Shown piece after piece: positions 1 through 8,813 of a DNA stretch of 64,000 bases. Source of the DNA: Kallotenue papyrolyticum. GTDB lineage: Bacteria > Chloroflexota > Chloroflexia > Chloroflexales > Kallotenuaceae. The position numbers were made by a program, and so were the translations under genes. Each line of letters begins with the position of its first letter. Position 1 is the first letter of the stretch. A model generated the notes under the pieces. It was not told the origin of the DNA and did no database searches. It was given only the letters and a program-made list of their open reading frames with translations. Where the stretch lies: positions 2,100,001 through 2,164,000 of the forward strand of contig NZ_JAGA01000002.1 of NCBI RefSeq assembly GCF_000526415.1, written 5' to 3'.

Positions 1-997
1 CGCGCTCGGTGCGCAGCTCGCGCGTGCGTTCCTCGATGCGCTGTTCCAGCTCGGCATTGAGGCGCTTGAGTTGATCGTACAGGCCCGCGCTTTCGAGCGC
101 CAGCGCCGCCTGGTTGGCCAGCGATTGCGCCAGCGCAGTTTGTTCCGCCGCAAAGCTGCGCTGGCCGCTCTGCACGATGATCACGCCCAGACGATGGTCA
201 CCGGCGATCAGCGGCAGGGCCAGCACCGCGGCGTTGGGATCGATCCAGCCGCCGTCCTGTTCGGCGCAGGGCGCTTCCAGAACCCATGGCTCGCTGCGTT
301 GCAGCGCCTGGGGCACCAGGCTGCGGTCGTGCAGCGCGTACTGCCGCACCGGCAAGGGGTGGGCATAGCCCCAGGAATGGGCATGCACAACGTGTTCTTC
401 AGCACAGAGCCAGATCGCGCAGCGGTCGGCGCCGAGCGCCGCCTGGAGCTCCTGGCCGATGGTGGCGATCAGGTCCTGCAGGTTGAGGCTGCGACTCAGC
501 GCCTGCGAAAAGGCATACAGCCGGCTAATGCGCAGCGCGGCGGCATCGGCCTCCTCGCTGGCCATCGCCAGTTGGGTGGTCATGAACTCGGCCTCTTCCA
601 GGCGCTGTTGCAGCGAGCGCGCCAGTTCCTGCTCGTAGCGCTGGGCCAGACCGGCGCAGAGACGATCCAGCAGGCCATCCAGCTCGGACAGCAGCGCCAG
701 CGAGCGCGTCGGGCGCGCCGTGCTGCCGGCAACCTGCCAGCAGGCGCGGCGCAGCGCCGCCGGCAGCGCCAGGAGCTGGACCAGACCCTGGTCGCCCGCG
801 CTCTGCCTGGCTAGGGGCAGCCAGGTCGCGTCGTTCAGGGCGGAGTCGCGCGCAGCCTCCACGATGGCGGCGTACAGCGCGCCGAGCGTTGCGGGCTCGG
901 CCAGGCTATTGGCGCCGTCCGCCACCAGCGCCGCGCGCCAATGCTCCAGGATGGTTGGTTGATGGGTGGCAAGCCAGGCCGCCAGTGTTGCGCTCAT
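1..997 (-). CDS. GAF-domain signalling protein (3' end outside window)
   Basis: The reading frame opens at an ATG whose first bases overlap the stop of the upstream phosphatase gene (ATGA) and runs off the window with no stop. The first ~150 residues are helical and unassigned. A GAF domain follows at roughly residues 160-300, including short stretches such as 'LGADRCAIWLC' and 'ALPLIAGDHRLGVIIV'. The last visible residues form a charged coiled coil ending in 'ERTRELRTER', typical of a linker into a histidine kinase or other output domain. The output domain is not visible, so 'sensor kinase' is only likely. Being third in an operon with an RsbT-like kinase and a PP2C phosphatase suggests it feeds signals into that module. 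Confidence 0.75.
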   Translation of the reverse strand, partial: MSATLAAWLATHQPTILEHWRAALVADGANSLAEPATLGALYAAIVEAARDSALNDATWLPLARQSAGDQGLVQLLALPAALRRACWQVAGSTARPTRSLALLSELDGLLDRLCAGLAQRYEQELARSLQQRLEEAEFMTTQLAMASEEADAAALRISRLYAFSQALSRSLNLQDLIATIGQELQAALGADRCAIWLCAEEHVVHAHSWGYAHPLPVRQYALHDRSLVPQALQRSEPWVLEAPCAEQDGGWIDPNAAVLALPLIAGDHRLGVIIVQSGQRSFAAEQTALAQSLANQAALALESAGLYDQLKRLNAELEQRIEERTRELRTER

Positions 998-1581
998 AGC
1001 TCCGTCTGCGATGCGGGATGCCGCGCGACGACCACGGTGACGTCATCGCTGTCCTTGCCGAACTCGGCCATGATCGCGTCGGCCAGCTCCTGTGCCGGCA
1101 GCAGGTGTTGGCCAGGGTGCAGCGCGACGCGATTGGAGATGCCGTCGCTGAAGAGAATAAACAGATCGCCGGGCTGGTAGCTGATCGGCTGCGCCAGCAG
1201 GGTGGGCAAGCGGTAGCCCACGATGCCGTTGCGCGAGATCGGGCGCACCGCCTCCTGGCTGATGATCTGGATACCGATGTTGCCGACGCCCACGAAGCAG
1301 CCGTTGCGCTGCTGGAGATCGAGGCGCAGCAGGCCGATCACCGCGCCGCGCGTGCCCAGGCAGGCCTGGTGCGCCGCCTGCATGATCTGCTCCAGTGGAC
1401 GGTCGTGGCTGGCTTCGATCGCGGCCAGCGCTCGGTCGGCGGCCTGCGCTGCCGCCGCGCCGCCGCCTAGCCCGTCGATCACCGCCAACAGCGCACTGCC
1501 GTTGCTGGTGTGCACGAAGTAGCGGTCGCCAGAGACGGTCGCGCCGCGCTTGGGGCGGGTTGCCGCGCCAAACTCAAGCAT
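994..1581 (-). CDS. SpoIIE/PP2C-family serine phosphatase (RsbX-like)
   Basis: A 195-residue single-domain PP2C-type phosphatase. Metal-binding motifs are visible: 'VIDGLGGG' near the N-terminus, 'FSDGIS' in the middle and 'DDVTVVV' near the end. Its size and lack of a sensor domain match RsbX, which dephosphorylates the STAS proteins phosphorylated by RsbT. The start was set at the ATG preceded by GGAGG a few bases upstream. It overlaps the last bases of the RsbT-like gene, and its TGA overlaps the next ATG, so the three genes are translationally coupled. A longer reading frame exists upstream but lies inside the RsbT-like gene. Assignment to the family is firm; the RsbX role is inferred from context. 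Confidence 0.85.
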   Translation of the reverse strand: MLEFGAATRPKRGATVSGDRYFVHTSNGSALLAVIDGLGGGAAAAQAADRALAAIEASHDRPLEQIMQAAHQACLGTRGAVIGLLRLDLQQRNGCFVGVGNIGIQIISQEAVRPISRNGIVGYRLPTLLAQPISYQPGDLFILFSDGISNRVALHPGQHLLPAQELADAIMAEFGKDSDDVTVVVARHPASQTEL

Positions 1582-2014
1582 GCTTCCTCCCGTGGTAGGT
1601 CTGCGCCGCCGGGCGGAGCCACTTCCAGGCACGTACGGTGGTGCCCTGGCCCGGGTGGGTATCGATCTCGATCGCGTCGGCCAGGCGCTGTACCCCCGGC
1701 AGGCCGGCGCCCAGCGTGCCGGCGGTGCTGTAGCCGTCTTCCAGGGCGCGTGCCAGATCGGGGATGCCGGGGCCCTGGTCGGCGGCGACGATCAGCAGGC
1801 CGCGGCGTTCACCCTGCTCCACGGGCGTGATGCTGATCTGGCCGCTGCCGGCGTGGTGCAAAATGTTGCGCGCCAGCTCCAGAACGATAATTTCGATCTT
1901 GGTGCGTTCGATTGTGCCGAAGCCAAGGCTGGAGGCCAGCTCGCGGCCATAGGACATGGCGATGTAGACATCAACTTCGCGGCGGATGCCGAGCGGCGCT
2001 GAGGCAACCATCAT
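1574..2014 (-). CDS. RsbT-like anti-sigma/STAS serine kinase
   Basis: A 146-residue GHKL-fold ATPase kinase. The N box 'ELARNILHHA', the G1 box 'DQGPGIPDL' and the G2 region 'LGAGLPGVQRL' are present, as in RsbT and RsbW. Kinases of this type phosphorylate a serine of an STAS partner and switch the partner's binding target. The first ATG of an ATGATG pair is used, with AAGGTG a few bases upstream. A TATACT element on the minus strand (2041-2046) could be a -10 box. No STAS partner (RsbS/RsbR) gene is adjacent: the next gene upstream encodes a peptidase-like protein, so the substrate must be elsewhere. Confidence 0.85.
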   Translation of the reverse strand: MMVASAPLGIRREVDVYIAMSYGRELASSLGFGTIERTKIEIIVLELARNILHHAGSGQISITPVEQGERRGLLIVAADQGPGIPDLARALEDGYSTAGTLGAGLPGVQRLADAIEIDTHPGQGTTVRAWKWLRPAAQTYHGRKHA

Positions 2015-2050
2015 ATGTTTCACCTTGTGGTCCCTCAGGGAGTATAGCAC

Positions 2051-2079
2051 GGCGATCCGCGCTGGCCTAGCGGATCGCC
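2051..2079 (-). terminator. Hairpin after the M24-like gene
   Basis: A perfect 10-bp inverted repeat (GGCGATCCGC / GCGGATCGCC) with a 9-base loop. It lies between the stop of the M24-like gene and the start of the rsbT-like gene. It has no strong T run, so it may be a transcript 3' end or processing stem. Confidence 0.5.
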
Positions 2080-2146
2080 GCCGTCGGTTCTGGTACTTTG
2101 GGGTAGTCTGGCGGGGGCCGTCCTGGTGATGCGCGCTTTGCCGGGG

Positions 2147-3229
2147 TTAGAGCACCAGCAGGTCGGGCCGCAGCACGCGCTGGCCCTCAATCTCGATGGT
2201 CAGCATCGGCCAGTCGGGCGAGGCGGTCAGCACCTCGTAGCCCTGCTCGCTCACCAGGAACGTGTCCTCGGATTTGGCGCCGGGAACGCTTGGGTTCCAG
2301 GCAAAGGCCTGGGGGGCCTGCACGCGGCCCTGGCTGGCGGGCGTAACAATCTCATCGCGGCTGGCGTAGGAGCACGGTCCGCCCTGGTGGTGGTTGCGCC
2401 ACTCGTCGGCAAAGCCCACCTGGCGGTAGGCCTCGCGAATGGTGGCGAAGATGTCGGCGAAGCGCGCCCCCGGACGGGTGGCCAGCATCGCGCGCGCTTC
2501 GATCTCGGCCACGGCGCGCACCCGCTGGCGCAGCTCGGTGGGTGGTTCGCCCACGTGCGCCAGGCGCGTCAGATTGGCGATCAGGCCGTCGCGGCGGGCG
2601 CAGAGCACGACCATCACCGCGCGCTCCAGGCGGCGCTCGGTCGGCAGCGGATGGCGCACGTGCATCAGGCGCTCGTCGCTGGCGACCAGCACCACCACCG
2701 GTACCGCGCCGATGCGGTAGGCGGCGTCGGCAGCCAGACCGGCGATCTCGTACTCGCGCATGCCGGGCCGTAGCCGGTGCATCACCTCGGCCAGGGCTGC
2801 GCCGGCATCCTGTCCCAGCCGCCGGTAGCGCGCGATCTCGGCCTCGCTCAGCGGTGCGCGCAGCTGCACCAGCTCGGCGCTGAGATCGGGCATCTCCGCC
2901 TGGGGCAGATCGCTGCCCAGACGCAGCCCGGCGGCGAGCTGTGCGCTCGCCTCATCCGCGGCATACCAGGGTGTGACCACGATCTCCCAATCGCCAAAGC
3001 CCTCTTCTTGGCGCAGGCGCTCGGCCTCGATGTTGTTGGTCAGCACGATGCGCCGCTCGGCGGTGATCAGCAGGCGGGCAATGCCCTGCTCGCTGGAGGT
3101 GTCGATATACACGCGCTTGCCGCCGCTGATCCAGGCGATGTTGGCGCTGCGTGCCAGCACCACGCCATCCAGGCCACGTTCGCGCAGCAGATGCATCAGG
3201 CGTGCATGCTTGATCGCGTATTCGTCCAT
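2147..3229 (-). CDS. M24 (creatinase/prolidase-fold) family protein, probable non-canonical
   Basis: A 360-residue protein with the two-domain creatinase/prolidase layout: an N-terminal domain to about residue 130, then a pita-bread C-terminal domain. Family members usually hydrolyse Xaa-Pro bonds using two metals held by Asp, Asp, His, Glu and Glu. Here the segment aligning with the two Asp ligands reads '..VVLCARRDGLIANLTR', so neither Asp is where expected. The later 'NHHQGG' and 'KSEDTF' motifs keep a His and a Glu. It may be a non-peptidase homologue or use a different metal site. GGGAGG precedes the ATG, and only 12 bases separate it from the end of galK, so the two are probably co-transcribed. 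Confidence 0.75.
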   Translation of the reverse strand: MDEYAIKHARLMHLLRERGLDGVVLARSANIAWISGGKRVYIDTSSEQGIARLLITAERRIVLTNNIEAERLRQEEGFGDWEIVVTPWYAADEASAQLAAGLRLGSDLPQAEMPDLSAELVQLRAPLSEAEIARYRRLGQDAGAALAEVMHRLRPGMREYEIAGLAADAAYRIGAVPVVVLVASDERLMHVRHPLPTERRLERAVMVVLCARRDGLIANLTRLAHVGEPPTELRQRVRAVAEIEARAMLATRPGARFADIFATIREAYRQVGFADEWRNHHQGGPCSYASRDEIVTPASQGRVQAPQAFAWNPSVPGAKSEDTFLVSEQGYEVLTASPDWPMLTIEIEGQRVLRPDLLVL

Positions 3230-3241
3230 GCCTTCCTCCCG

Positions 3242-4441
3242 CTAGCTGTGTTGTTGATCCGCGTCGAGCGGCTGGACCGTCACGCCGTCGGACGCGGCAC
3301 AGACGTAGATCTCCGGCGCGTAGCCTACCTCGCGCTCGTAGGTCGCGGCGATACGGCTGCAAACCTGCTCAACCTGATCGGTGGCTACCAGGCTGACGGT
3401 ACAGCCACCCCAGCCGCCGCCGGTCAGGCGTGAGCCATACACGCCCGGCAGGCCCTGCGCGGTGCTGACCAGCACTTCGATCTCCGGCGTGCTGGCCTCG
3501 AAATCGTCGCGGTAGCTGCGATGGGCCTCGTTCATCAACGCGCCAAAGCGTTGGATATCGCCGCGTTTGAGCGCCTCGGCGCTCTGCAGCACGCGCTCGT
3601 TTTCGCTGACGACATGGCGCGCGCGTTTGAGGATCGGCGGCGGCAGACGCTCGGCGTTGGCTTCCAGGTGCGCCATATCCACATCGCGCAGGGCGCGAAT
3701 GTGCGGCAGGCGCTCGCGCAGCAGGCGCACGGCTTCGTCGCACTCGGCGCGGCGGGTGTTGTAGCCGGAGTGCGCCAGTTCGCGCCGCACCTTGCTGTTG
3801 CAGACCACGATGGCCACGTCCGGGCGCAGCGGGATCGGCTCGCTGCGGTAGTCGCGGCAGTCGATCAGCAGCGCGTGGTGGCGGCGTCCGAGCGCGGCGA
3901 TCAACTGGTCCATGATCCCGGAGCGCACATGGATGTAGCGGTGTTCGGTCTGCTGTCCGGCGCGCGCCAGGGCCACGGGATCGGGCGGGTGGCCGCTGAG
4001 CGCCAGCAGCGCTGCGCCAACCGCAACCTCCAGCGCGGCGGAGGAGGACAGGCCGGCGCCCTGCGGCACATCGCCATCGATCAGCAGGTCGGCCCCGCCG
4101 ATGGCGAAGTCGGCGCGGCTCAGCTCGTCGGCCATGCCGGCGACGTAGGCTGCCCAGCCCTGCACGACGTCCGGCCGGAGGCGATCCAGATCGAGGGTGG
4201 CCTCGGCCGCGTACTGGACCGCGTACAGGCGCAGGCGGCGATCGGGCCGCGCGCGGGCAAGCACGTAGGCGGCGCGGTCGATCGCTGCCGGCAGCACGAA
4301 GCCATCGTTGTAGTCGGTATGCTCGCCGATCAGGTTGACGCGGCCCGGCGCGCGGCTGAGATGGGTTGGCGGCGCGTCGAACCGCGCGCAAAACTGGCGG
4401 ATCATGGCGATCCGCCGGCGATCCGCAGCGGTGTGTGCCAT
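3242..4441 (-). CDS. galK: Galactokinase
   Basis: A 399-residue GHMP kinase that phosphorylates alpha-D-galactose at C1 with ATP, the entry step of the Leloir pathway. The galactokinase signature 'GRVNLIGEHTDYNDG' is near residue 35, the ATP-binding loop 'GAGLSSSAAL' near 135, 'GIMDQ' near 180 and the GHMP C-terminal motif 'LTGGGWGGC' near 345. Length matches the family. GAGGAG precedes the ATG. galE lies far away at 40245 on the other strand, so the pathway is split. The M24-like gene follows immediately. Confidence 0.95.
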   Translation of the reverse strand: MAHTAADRRRIAMIRQFCARFDAPPTHLSRAPGRVNLIGEHTDYNDGFVLPAAIDRAAYVLARARPDRRLRLYAVQYAAEATLDLDRLRPDVVQGWAAYVAGMADELSRADFAIGGADLLIDGDVPQGAGLSSSAALEVAVGAALLALSGHPPDPVALARAGQQTEHRYIHVRSGIMDQLIAALGRRHHALLIDCRDYRSEPIPLRPDVAIVVCNSKVRRELAHSGYNTRRAECDEAVRLLRERLPHIRALRDVDMAHLEANAERLPPPILKRARHVVSENERVLQSAEALKRGDIQRFGALMNEAHRSYRDDFEASTPEIEVLVSTAQGLPGVYGSRLTGGGWGGCTVSLVATDQVEQVCSRIAATYEREVGYAPEIYVCAASDGVTVQPLDADQQHS

Positions 4442-4471
4442 AAACTCTCCTCGGGTCGAGCGTGCGTGCGC

Positions 4472-4500
4472 ATTAAGACACAGCCACGCCGCTGCGTCAA
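4472..4500 (-). promoter_or_regulatory. Predicted sigma70-type promoter of galK
   Basis: On the minus strand TTGACG (4500-4495) and CTTAAT (4477-4472) are separated by 17 bases. They sit 30-60 bases upstream of the galK start. The -35 is good and the -10 moderate. Confidence 0.45.
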
Positions 4501-4510
4501 GCGCCCGCCA

Positions 4511-7033
4511 TCAGCGCCGACCGAGCCAGCCGCGCCGTATGGCGATCTCCAGTGGCCAGAGCGCCAGCGCCGCGCCGATCAGCCAGGGCCAGAAGGCCCG
4601 CGTCGGACGCGGCTGCCCGGCCTGCAGCTCGCGCAGGGCAGCTTCGGGTGTGCTCAGCACCTGTCCACCGCTGCTCGTGGCGATGCGCTCCAGCAGGGCG
4701 CGATCGGCTGCGACGGCATATTCGGCCGGATAGGGGCGACTCCAGCCGGTGCTGGTTTGGAGGTGGAGTGCCGCCTTGCGCAACGCGACATCGACCTGGT
4801 ATGCGCCCGTGGTGGCGGCCGGCAGCGGCGCTTCGTAGCGACCGGGTGCGACCTGCAGCAGGCGCAGCGTCTGTTCGGTGCCATCCGGCAGGCGCACGCG
4901 CGCGCCGACGTCGGCTAGGTCGAGCGGCGCGCCATCCTCGTCGCGGGCCTCGGCAACCATGCGCGGCGTTGGCCCACGATCGTCGATGCGCACCGTCAGG
5001 GGGCCCTGGCCCGGGTCGGGGAAGGTGTAGCTGAGCACCTGCGACCAGAAGGCGGGCGCGTCGGCCCAGGTCTGCCAGGCCGCGCCCCAGGCCTCGCCGC
5101 CGTCGGAGGTCCAGGCCACGGCGCGCCCCAGGCCGTACTGCCAAGTCGCCAGGATCGGATCGTCCTGTGGTGAGCGCAGCACCACCTCTGCCTCCGCTTT
5201 GGGGGTGACGGCAAGGTAGCCGCCGAGCTGCGGCAGTTGGCTCGGCACCAGCCCGCGCACGATGGGGTGGGCGCCCGCCGGTTGGGGCTGGAAGGCGCCC
5301 TCGACGCGCGGGTCGTCGCGGGCGATCTCGGTTTCCATCATGGTCAGTTGCGGCAGATCGCCGGGATCGGCGGCGAAGTGGTAGCGCCCGCCACCCAGAT
5401 CGGCCAGGCGTTGCAGCAGTTCGGTATCGGCGTCCTCGCCGATGGCGATCGTCGAGAGGGTGATCTTGGCGTCACGCGCGGCCTGCATCAGGCGGTCGTA
5501 GGCTGTCGGATCGCTGATCGGTGAGCGTCCGTCGGTGAGCAGCACGGCGTGGCGCACGGCGCTGCTCTGGCGCGCCAGCTCCGGCAGGCCGATGCCCAGG
5601 GCGCGATAGATGTCGGTGCCGCCGCCCAGCTCGATCGCGGCGATGCGATCCTGGATCTCGGCCAGCTCTAGCCCGGCACCGATGGCGGTGAAGGGCACCG
5701 TCCAGACCGTTTCGGTATCGAAGGTCAGCACGCCGATGCGATCGTCGGGCACCAGCACCTGGGTCGCGGCCAGCGCTGCGCCCTTGGCCATGGCGATCTT
5801 GCTGGTGCGCGGATCGAAGCCATGCATGCTGGCCGAGCGATCCACGATCAGCAGTAGGGCGACCTGTTGCCGTTCGCGGCGCGGCGGCACCTCCATGCTT
5901 ACCGGCAGGACGGCCTCCAGCGGCGTATCGCGGTAGCCGCCCAGGCTGTAGCTGCTGGCGCCGCCCAGCGCGATCAGTCCATGGCCCAGGCTGCGCACAA
6001 AGGCTTCCAGGGCGCGCTGCTGATCCAAGGAGAGCGCGCCGGCGGGCACATCCTGCAGCACGATCGCATCGAAGCGCGCCAGCTCCGAGAGCCGGCTCGA
6101 CAGATCGGCAGGGCGCAGCGCCTCGCTCTGGATGCCTTGCTGTTCGAGCGTGTCGCGCAGCCGGGCAGCGGCGTCGGGCCGCCGCTCCACTACCAGCACG
6201 CGTGGCGGTGGTCCGACGCTCAGCGCGGTTTCAAGCGCATTGTTCTGCGGGTAGGTATCCTCCAGGCGCAGCTCGGCGCGCAGACGGTGAACGCCCTCGC
6301 GGGGCACACTGAGCTCGACGTTGATCGCCGTGCGGCCCGCCTCGAGCGCAACCGACTGCTCACCGAGCGGCGCGGCGTTGAAGCTGAGCGCGAGCGTGGC
6401 CTGCCGTGGCTGGTCGCTGACCAGGATCACCTGACCGCGCACGCGCTGACCGGCGCGCAGCCCCGGTGGGAGCGTGATCGCCGCTACGCGCGCATCGGGT
6501 GGCGTGCCGCGCTCCAGCGGCAGCACATCGACGCGCACACCCTGGCTGCGCAACTGCTGCGCGAGCGCATCCGCGCCCGGCGTGGTTGCGCCGCCATCCG
6601 AGATCAGCAGCACGCGTCCGCCCGCCGGTTGCAGTCCGGCGGCAAAGGCCAGCGCGCCACGCAGATCGGTGCCCTGGTCGGCGACGGCGGGTGGTGTGGC
6701 ATGCTGCGCCAGGGCGACCTCCGCGCCAAAGGCGGCCAGCGTGGTGCGCGCCCCTGTGCGTTGCGCAGCGATGTGTTGCGCCATGCGCCAGGCCTCGGCG
6801 CGCTGCTCCGGCGCCAGGCTGGCCGATTGATCGACCAGCACCAGCAGCGGCGCGGCTTCGGGCATGCCCGGGCGCACCGGATCGGCCAGCGCGATCACGA
6901 TACAGGCCAGCATCAGCAGGCGTACCCCGCGCGCCAGGCGGGGCAGGGCCGTGCCGCGCGCCAGCCAGATGCCGGCCAGTAGCAATGGCGGCAGGCAGAG
7001 CAACCAGAGCGGCGAACGAAAGATAATGCTCAT
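4511..7033 (-). CDS. Membrane protein with two VWA domains
   Basis: An 840-residue envelope protein. Two N-terminal membrane segments come first ('LLCLPPLLLAGIWLA' and a second near residue 40). A VWA-like domain with MIDAS 'DQSAS' follows near residue 70, then a class-I glutamine-amidotransferase-like stretch ('LIALGGASSYSLGGY') near 360. A second VWA domain has 'DRSAS', 'GGGTDIYRAL' and 'LLTDGRS' at about 400-560, and a final membrane helix with a basic tail ends the protein. Such proteins sit beside BatA/DUF58 genes and are thought to assemble envelope complexes. The start is the ATG overlapping the upstream stop (ATGA), because the extra upstream residues are not signal-like. It is last in the operon. 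Confidence 0.85.
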   Translation of the reverse strand: MSIIFRSPLWLLCLPPLLLAGIWLARGTALPRLARGVRLLMLACIVIALADPVRPGMPEAAPLLVLVDQSASLAPEQRAEAWRMAQHIAAQRTGARTTLAAFGAEVALAQHATPPAVADQGTDLRGALAFAAGLQPAGGRVLLISDGGATTPGADALAQQLRSQGVRVDVLPLERGTPPDARVAAITLPPGLRAGQRVRGQVILVSDQPRQATLALSFNAAPLGEQSVALEAGRTAINVELSVPREGVHRLRAELRLEDTYPQNNALETALSVGPPPRVLVVERRPDAAARLRDTLEQQGIQSEALRPADLSSRLSELARFDAIVLQDVPAGALSLDQQRALEAFVRSLGHGLIALGGASSYSLGGYRDTPLEAVLPVSMEVPPRRERQQVALLLIVDRSASMHGFDPRTSKIAMAKGAALAATQVLVPDDRIGVLTFDTETVWTVPFTAIGAGLELAEIQDRIAAIELGGGTDIYRALGIGLPELARQSSAVRHAVLLTDGRSPISDPTAYDRLMQAARDAKITLSTIAIGEDADTELLQRLADLGGGRYHFAADPGDLPQLTMMETEIARDDPRVEGAFQPQPAGAHPIVRGLVPSQLPQLGGYLAVTPKAEAEVVLRSPQDDPILATWQYGLGRAVAWTSDGGEAWGAAWQTWADAPAFWSQVLSYTFPDPGQGPLTVRIDDRGPTPRMVAEARDEDGAPLDLADVGARVRLPDGTEQTLRLLQVAPGRYEAPLPAATTGAYQVDVALRKAALHLQTSTGWSRPYPAEYAVAADRALLERIATSSGGQVLSTPEAALRELQAGQPRPTRAFWPWLIGAALALWPLEIAIRRGWLGRR

Positions 7034-8811
7034 GGGCGGATCGAGTGCGCGCGCGGCGTTCGCAGCGAACCCCGGCGGTGGATATACAGCCATTCAAGGG
7101 CCAGCACCAGCAGCGCCCCGACGATCAGCGGCTTCCACAGCTCGCGGCCAACTGGCGCATCGCTATCGGCGGTGATGGGCGCTGGCAGGGCGCGAACGGT
7201 GGGCTGTCTGCGTGGTTGCAGATTGCTCTCGGCGGCGTCGGTGGCGTTGACGGCGAGCGCGCCACCGGCGGGGCTGCGGTACAGCCCCGCTTGCCTGAGG
7301 CGTTCGCCGGCGGCGACCTCCAGACCGTCCTCGCGGCGCAGATCGACCGGCGCGGGCGCGCCCAGCGGCAGGCGATCGGCTGCCTGCGGCAGCAGCACCT
7401 CGGTTGTGGCCGCGGTCAGCAACGGAAACGCCAGGCGGTGGGGCAGGTTCGAGGCTGCCGGATCGAACCCCCAGATAGCGATTGGCTGACCGTTGTACCG
7501 GCCGGTGAGCACCAGCGCGTCGCCGTTGCTCTCCACGGCCACGCTGGCCCACGGCGGCGGCGTGAGGCTCAACCAGCGCTCGAAGGTGACCGGTCCGAAG
7601 TCGATCCCGCCGAAGCGCTCGTCCACCACGCTGATCGTTTCGGGATCGCTCAGGCGCTCCTCGACGCGCACCAGCGCCTGTTGCGGTGGCGGCGCGACGA
7701 TCAGCACCGGTGCGTCCGGCAGCTCGGACGGCAGCGTGTTGACGAAGACGACCAGATCGGCCTCGCGCGCGACGCGGTATTCGTCGGGAGCGATGCGTTC
7801 GACTTGCAGGCCGCGCAGGGCGCGCAGGGCGCGCTCCAGAGGCGTGTCCGCGGCGCTGACCAGCAGCACGCGCGCCTGGAATGTGCCCTGGAGCACCACG
7901 CCGGCGCGATCGTCGAGCGGCAGGATGTCGCTGCCGGAGAGGCTGGCCTCGGCGCGCTGCGTTCCCGCCGGCAGTGGCCAGCTCCATTCGGCAAAGCTGC
8001 CCGGTGCCAGGCGCATCGGCTCACTGGCGACGCGCCGTCCATCGAGATCGAGGAAGAGCGTGCGCGCGATCGGCGTGGTGCCCAGGTTGGCGACGCGCGC
8101 GTAGAGCTGGTGGCGACCATCGCGCAGAGGCCGCGCGGCAAAGGCCACGATCGCAACGTTGTCCGTGCCCGTGCCGAAGACGCGCCAGCTCAGCTCGCCG
8201 CGCAGCGTGATCGTCTCGGGTGCGCGCAGGGCGCTGTCGGTGAGGACGATCACCCGCACTGCCATGTCGGCGGGAGCGCTCGCCTGCGCCAGGTTGAGCG
8301 CGGTCGGCAGATCGCCATCAGGACCGCCGGCGACGAGCTGATCGAGCTGCTTCAGCAGCGCGCTATGCTCGCTGCCATCGCCCTGCGCCAGCAGCCGTGG
8401 TGTGGCGCCCAGCTCAATCAGTGCGGCGCTATCACCACGGCGCAGGTCACTCAGGATGCTGCGGGCAGCGTTGCGGGCCGCTGCCAGGCGGCTCCCAGGC
8501 GCGTCGATCGCCGCCATGCTGCTCGACGTATCGATGATCAGCGCCACATGGCGCGCCGGTTCGCGCAGCGCCGCCAGCAGCGGTTGGCCCAGCGCCAGGC
8601 CCAAGAGCGCCGCCAACAGCAGGTGCAGCAACAGTAGCAACGTCAGCGGCAGCCGGCGGGGACGCGGCTGCGGCGTGGAACGTTGCAGCTCGCGCCAGAT
8701 CTCCAGCGAGGGCACGCGCTGTCGTACGCGCCGCTGTTCACGCAGGTGCAGCACCACGATCAGCGGCAGGATCAGCAGCGAGAGCAGGCCCAGTGGCAGC
8801 AGAAAGGTCAT
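7030..8811 (-). CDS. BatA-like VWA membrane protein
   Basis: A 593-residue protein. The N-terminus matches the 'aerotolerance regulator' BatA domain: a first helix 'LLSLLILPLIVVLHL' and a second near residue 65 flank a short cytoplasmic loop. A VWA domain follows (MIDAS 'DTSSS' near residue 95, 'VIVLTDS' near 200), then a long presumably extracytoplasmic region. A C-terminal helix ('LIVGALLVLALEWLYI') with a basic tail ends the protein. Its stop overlaps the next gene and only 2 bases separate it from the DUF58 stop, so translation is tightly coupled. Exact function in Chloroflexota is unknown. Confidence 0.85.
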   Translation of the reverse strand: MTFLLPLGLLSLLILPLIVVLHLREQRRVRQRVPSLEIWRELQRSTPQPRPRRLPLTLLLLLHLLLAALLGLALGQPLLAALREPARHVALIIDTSSSMAAIDAPGSRLAAARNAARSILSDLRRGDSAALIELGATPRLLAQGDGSEHSALLKQLDQLVAGGPDGDLPTALNLAQASAPADMAVRVIVLTDSALRAPETITLRGELSWRVFGTGTDNVAIVAFAARPLRDGRHQLYARVANLGTTPIARTLFLDLDGRRVASEPMRLAPGSFAEWSWPLPAGTQRAEASLSGSDILPLDDRAGVVLQGTFQARVLLVSAADTPLERALRALRGLQVERIAPDEYRVAREADLVVFVNTLPSELPDAPVLIVAPPPQQALVRVEERLSDPETISVVDERFGGIDFGPVTFERWLSLTPPPWASVAVESNGDALVLTGRYNGQPIAIWGFDPAASNLPHRLAFPLLTAATTEVLLPQAADRLPLGAPAPVDLRREDGLEVAAGERLRQAGLYRSPAGGALAVNATDAAESNLQPRRQPTVRALPAPITADSDAPVGRELWKPLIVGALLVLALEWLYIHRRGSLRTPRAHSIRP

Positions 8812-8813
8812 GA

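Noticed and set aside
71-814. Long plus-strand open frames across 1-2000 bp
   Set aside because: They lie opposite the GAF, phosphatase and kinase genes, have Arg/Ala/Gly-rich composition and no domain. They are shadows of the minus-strand genes.
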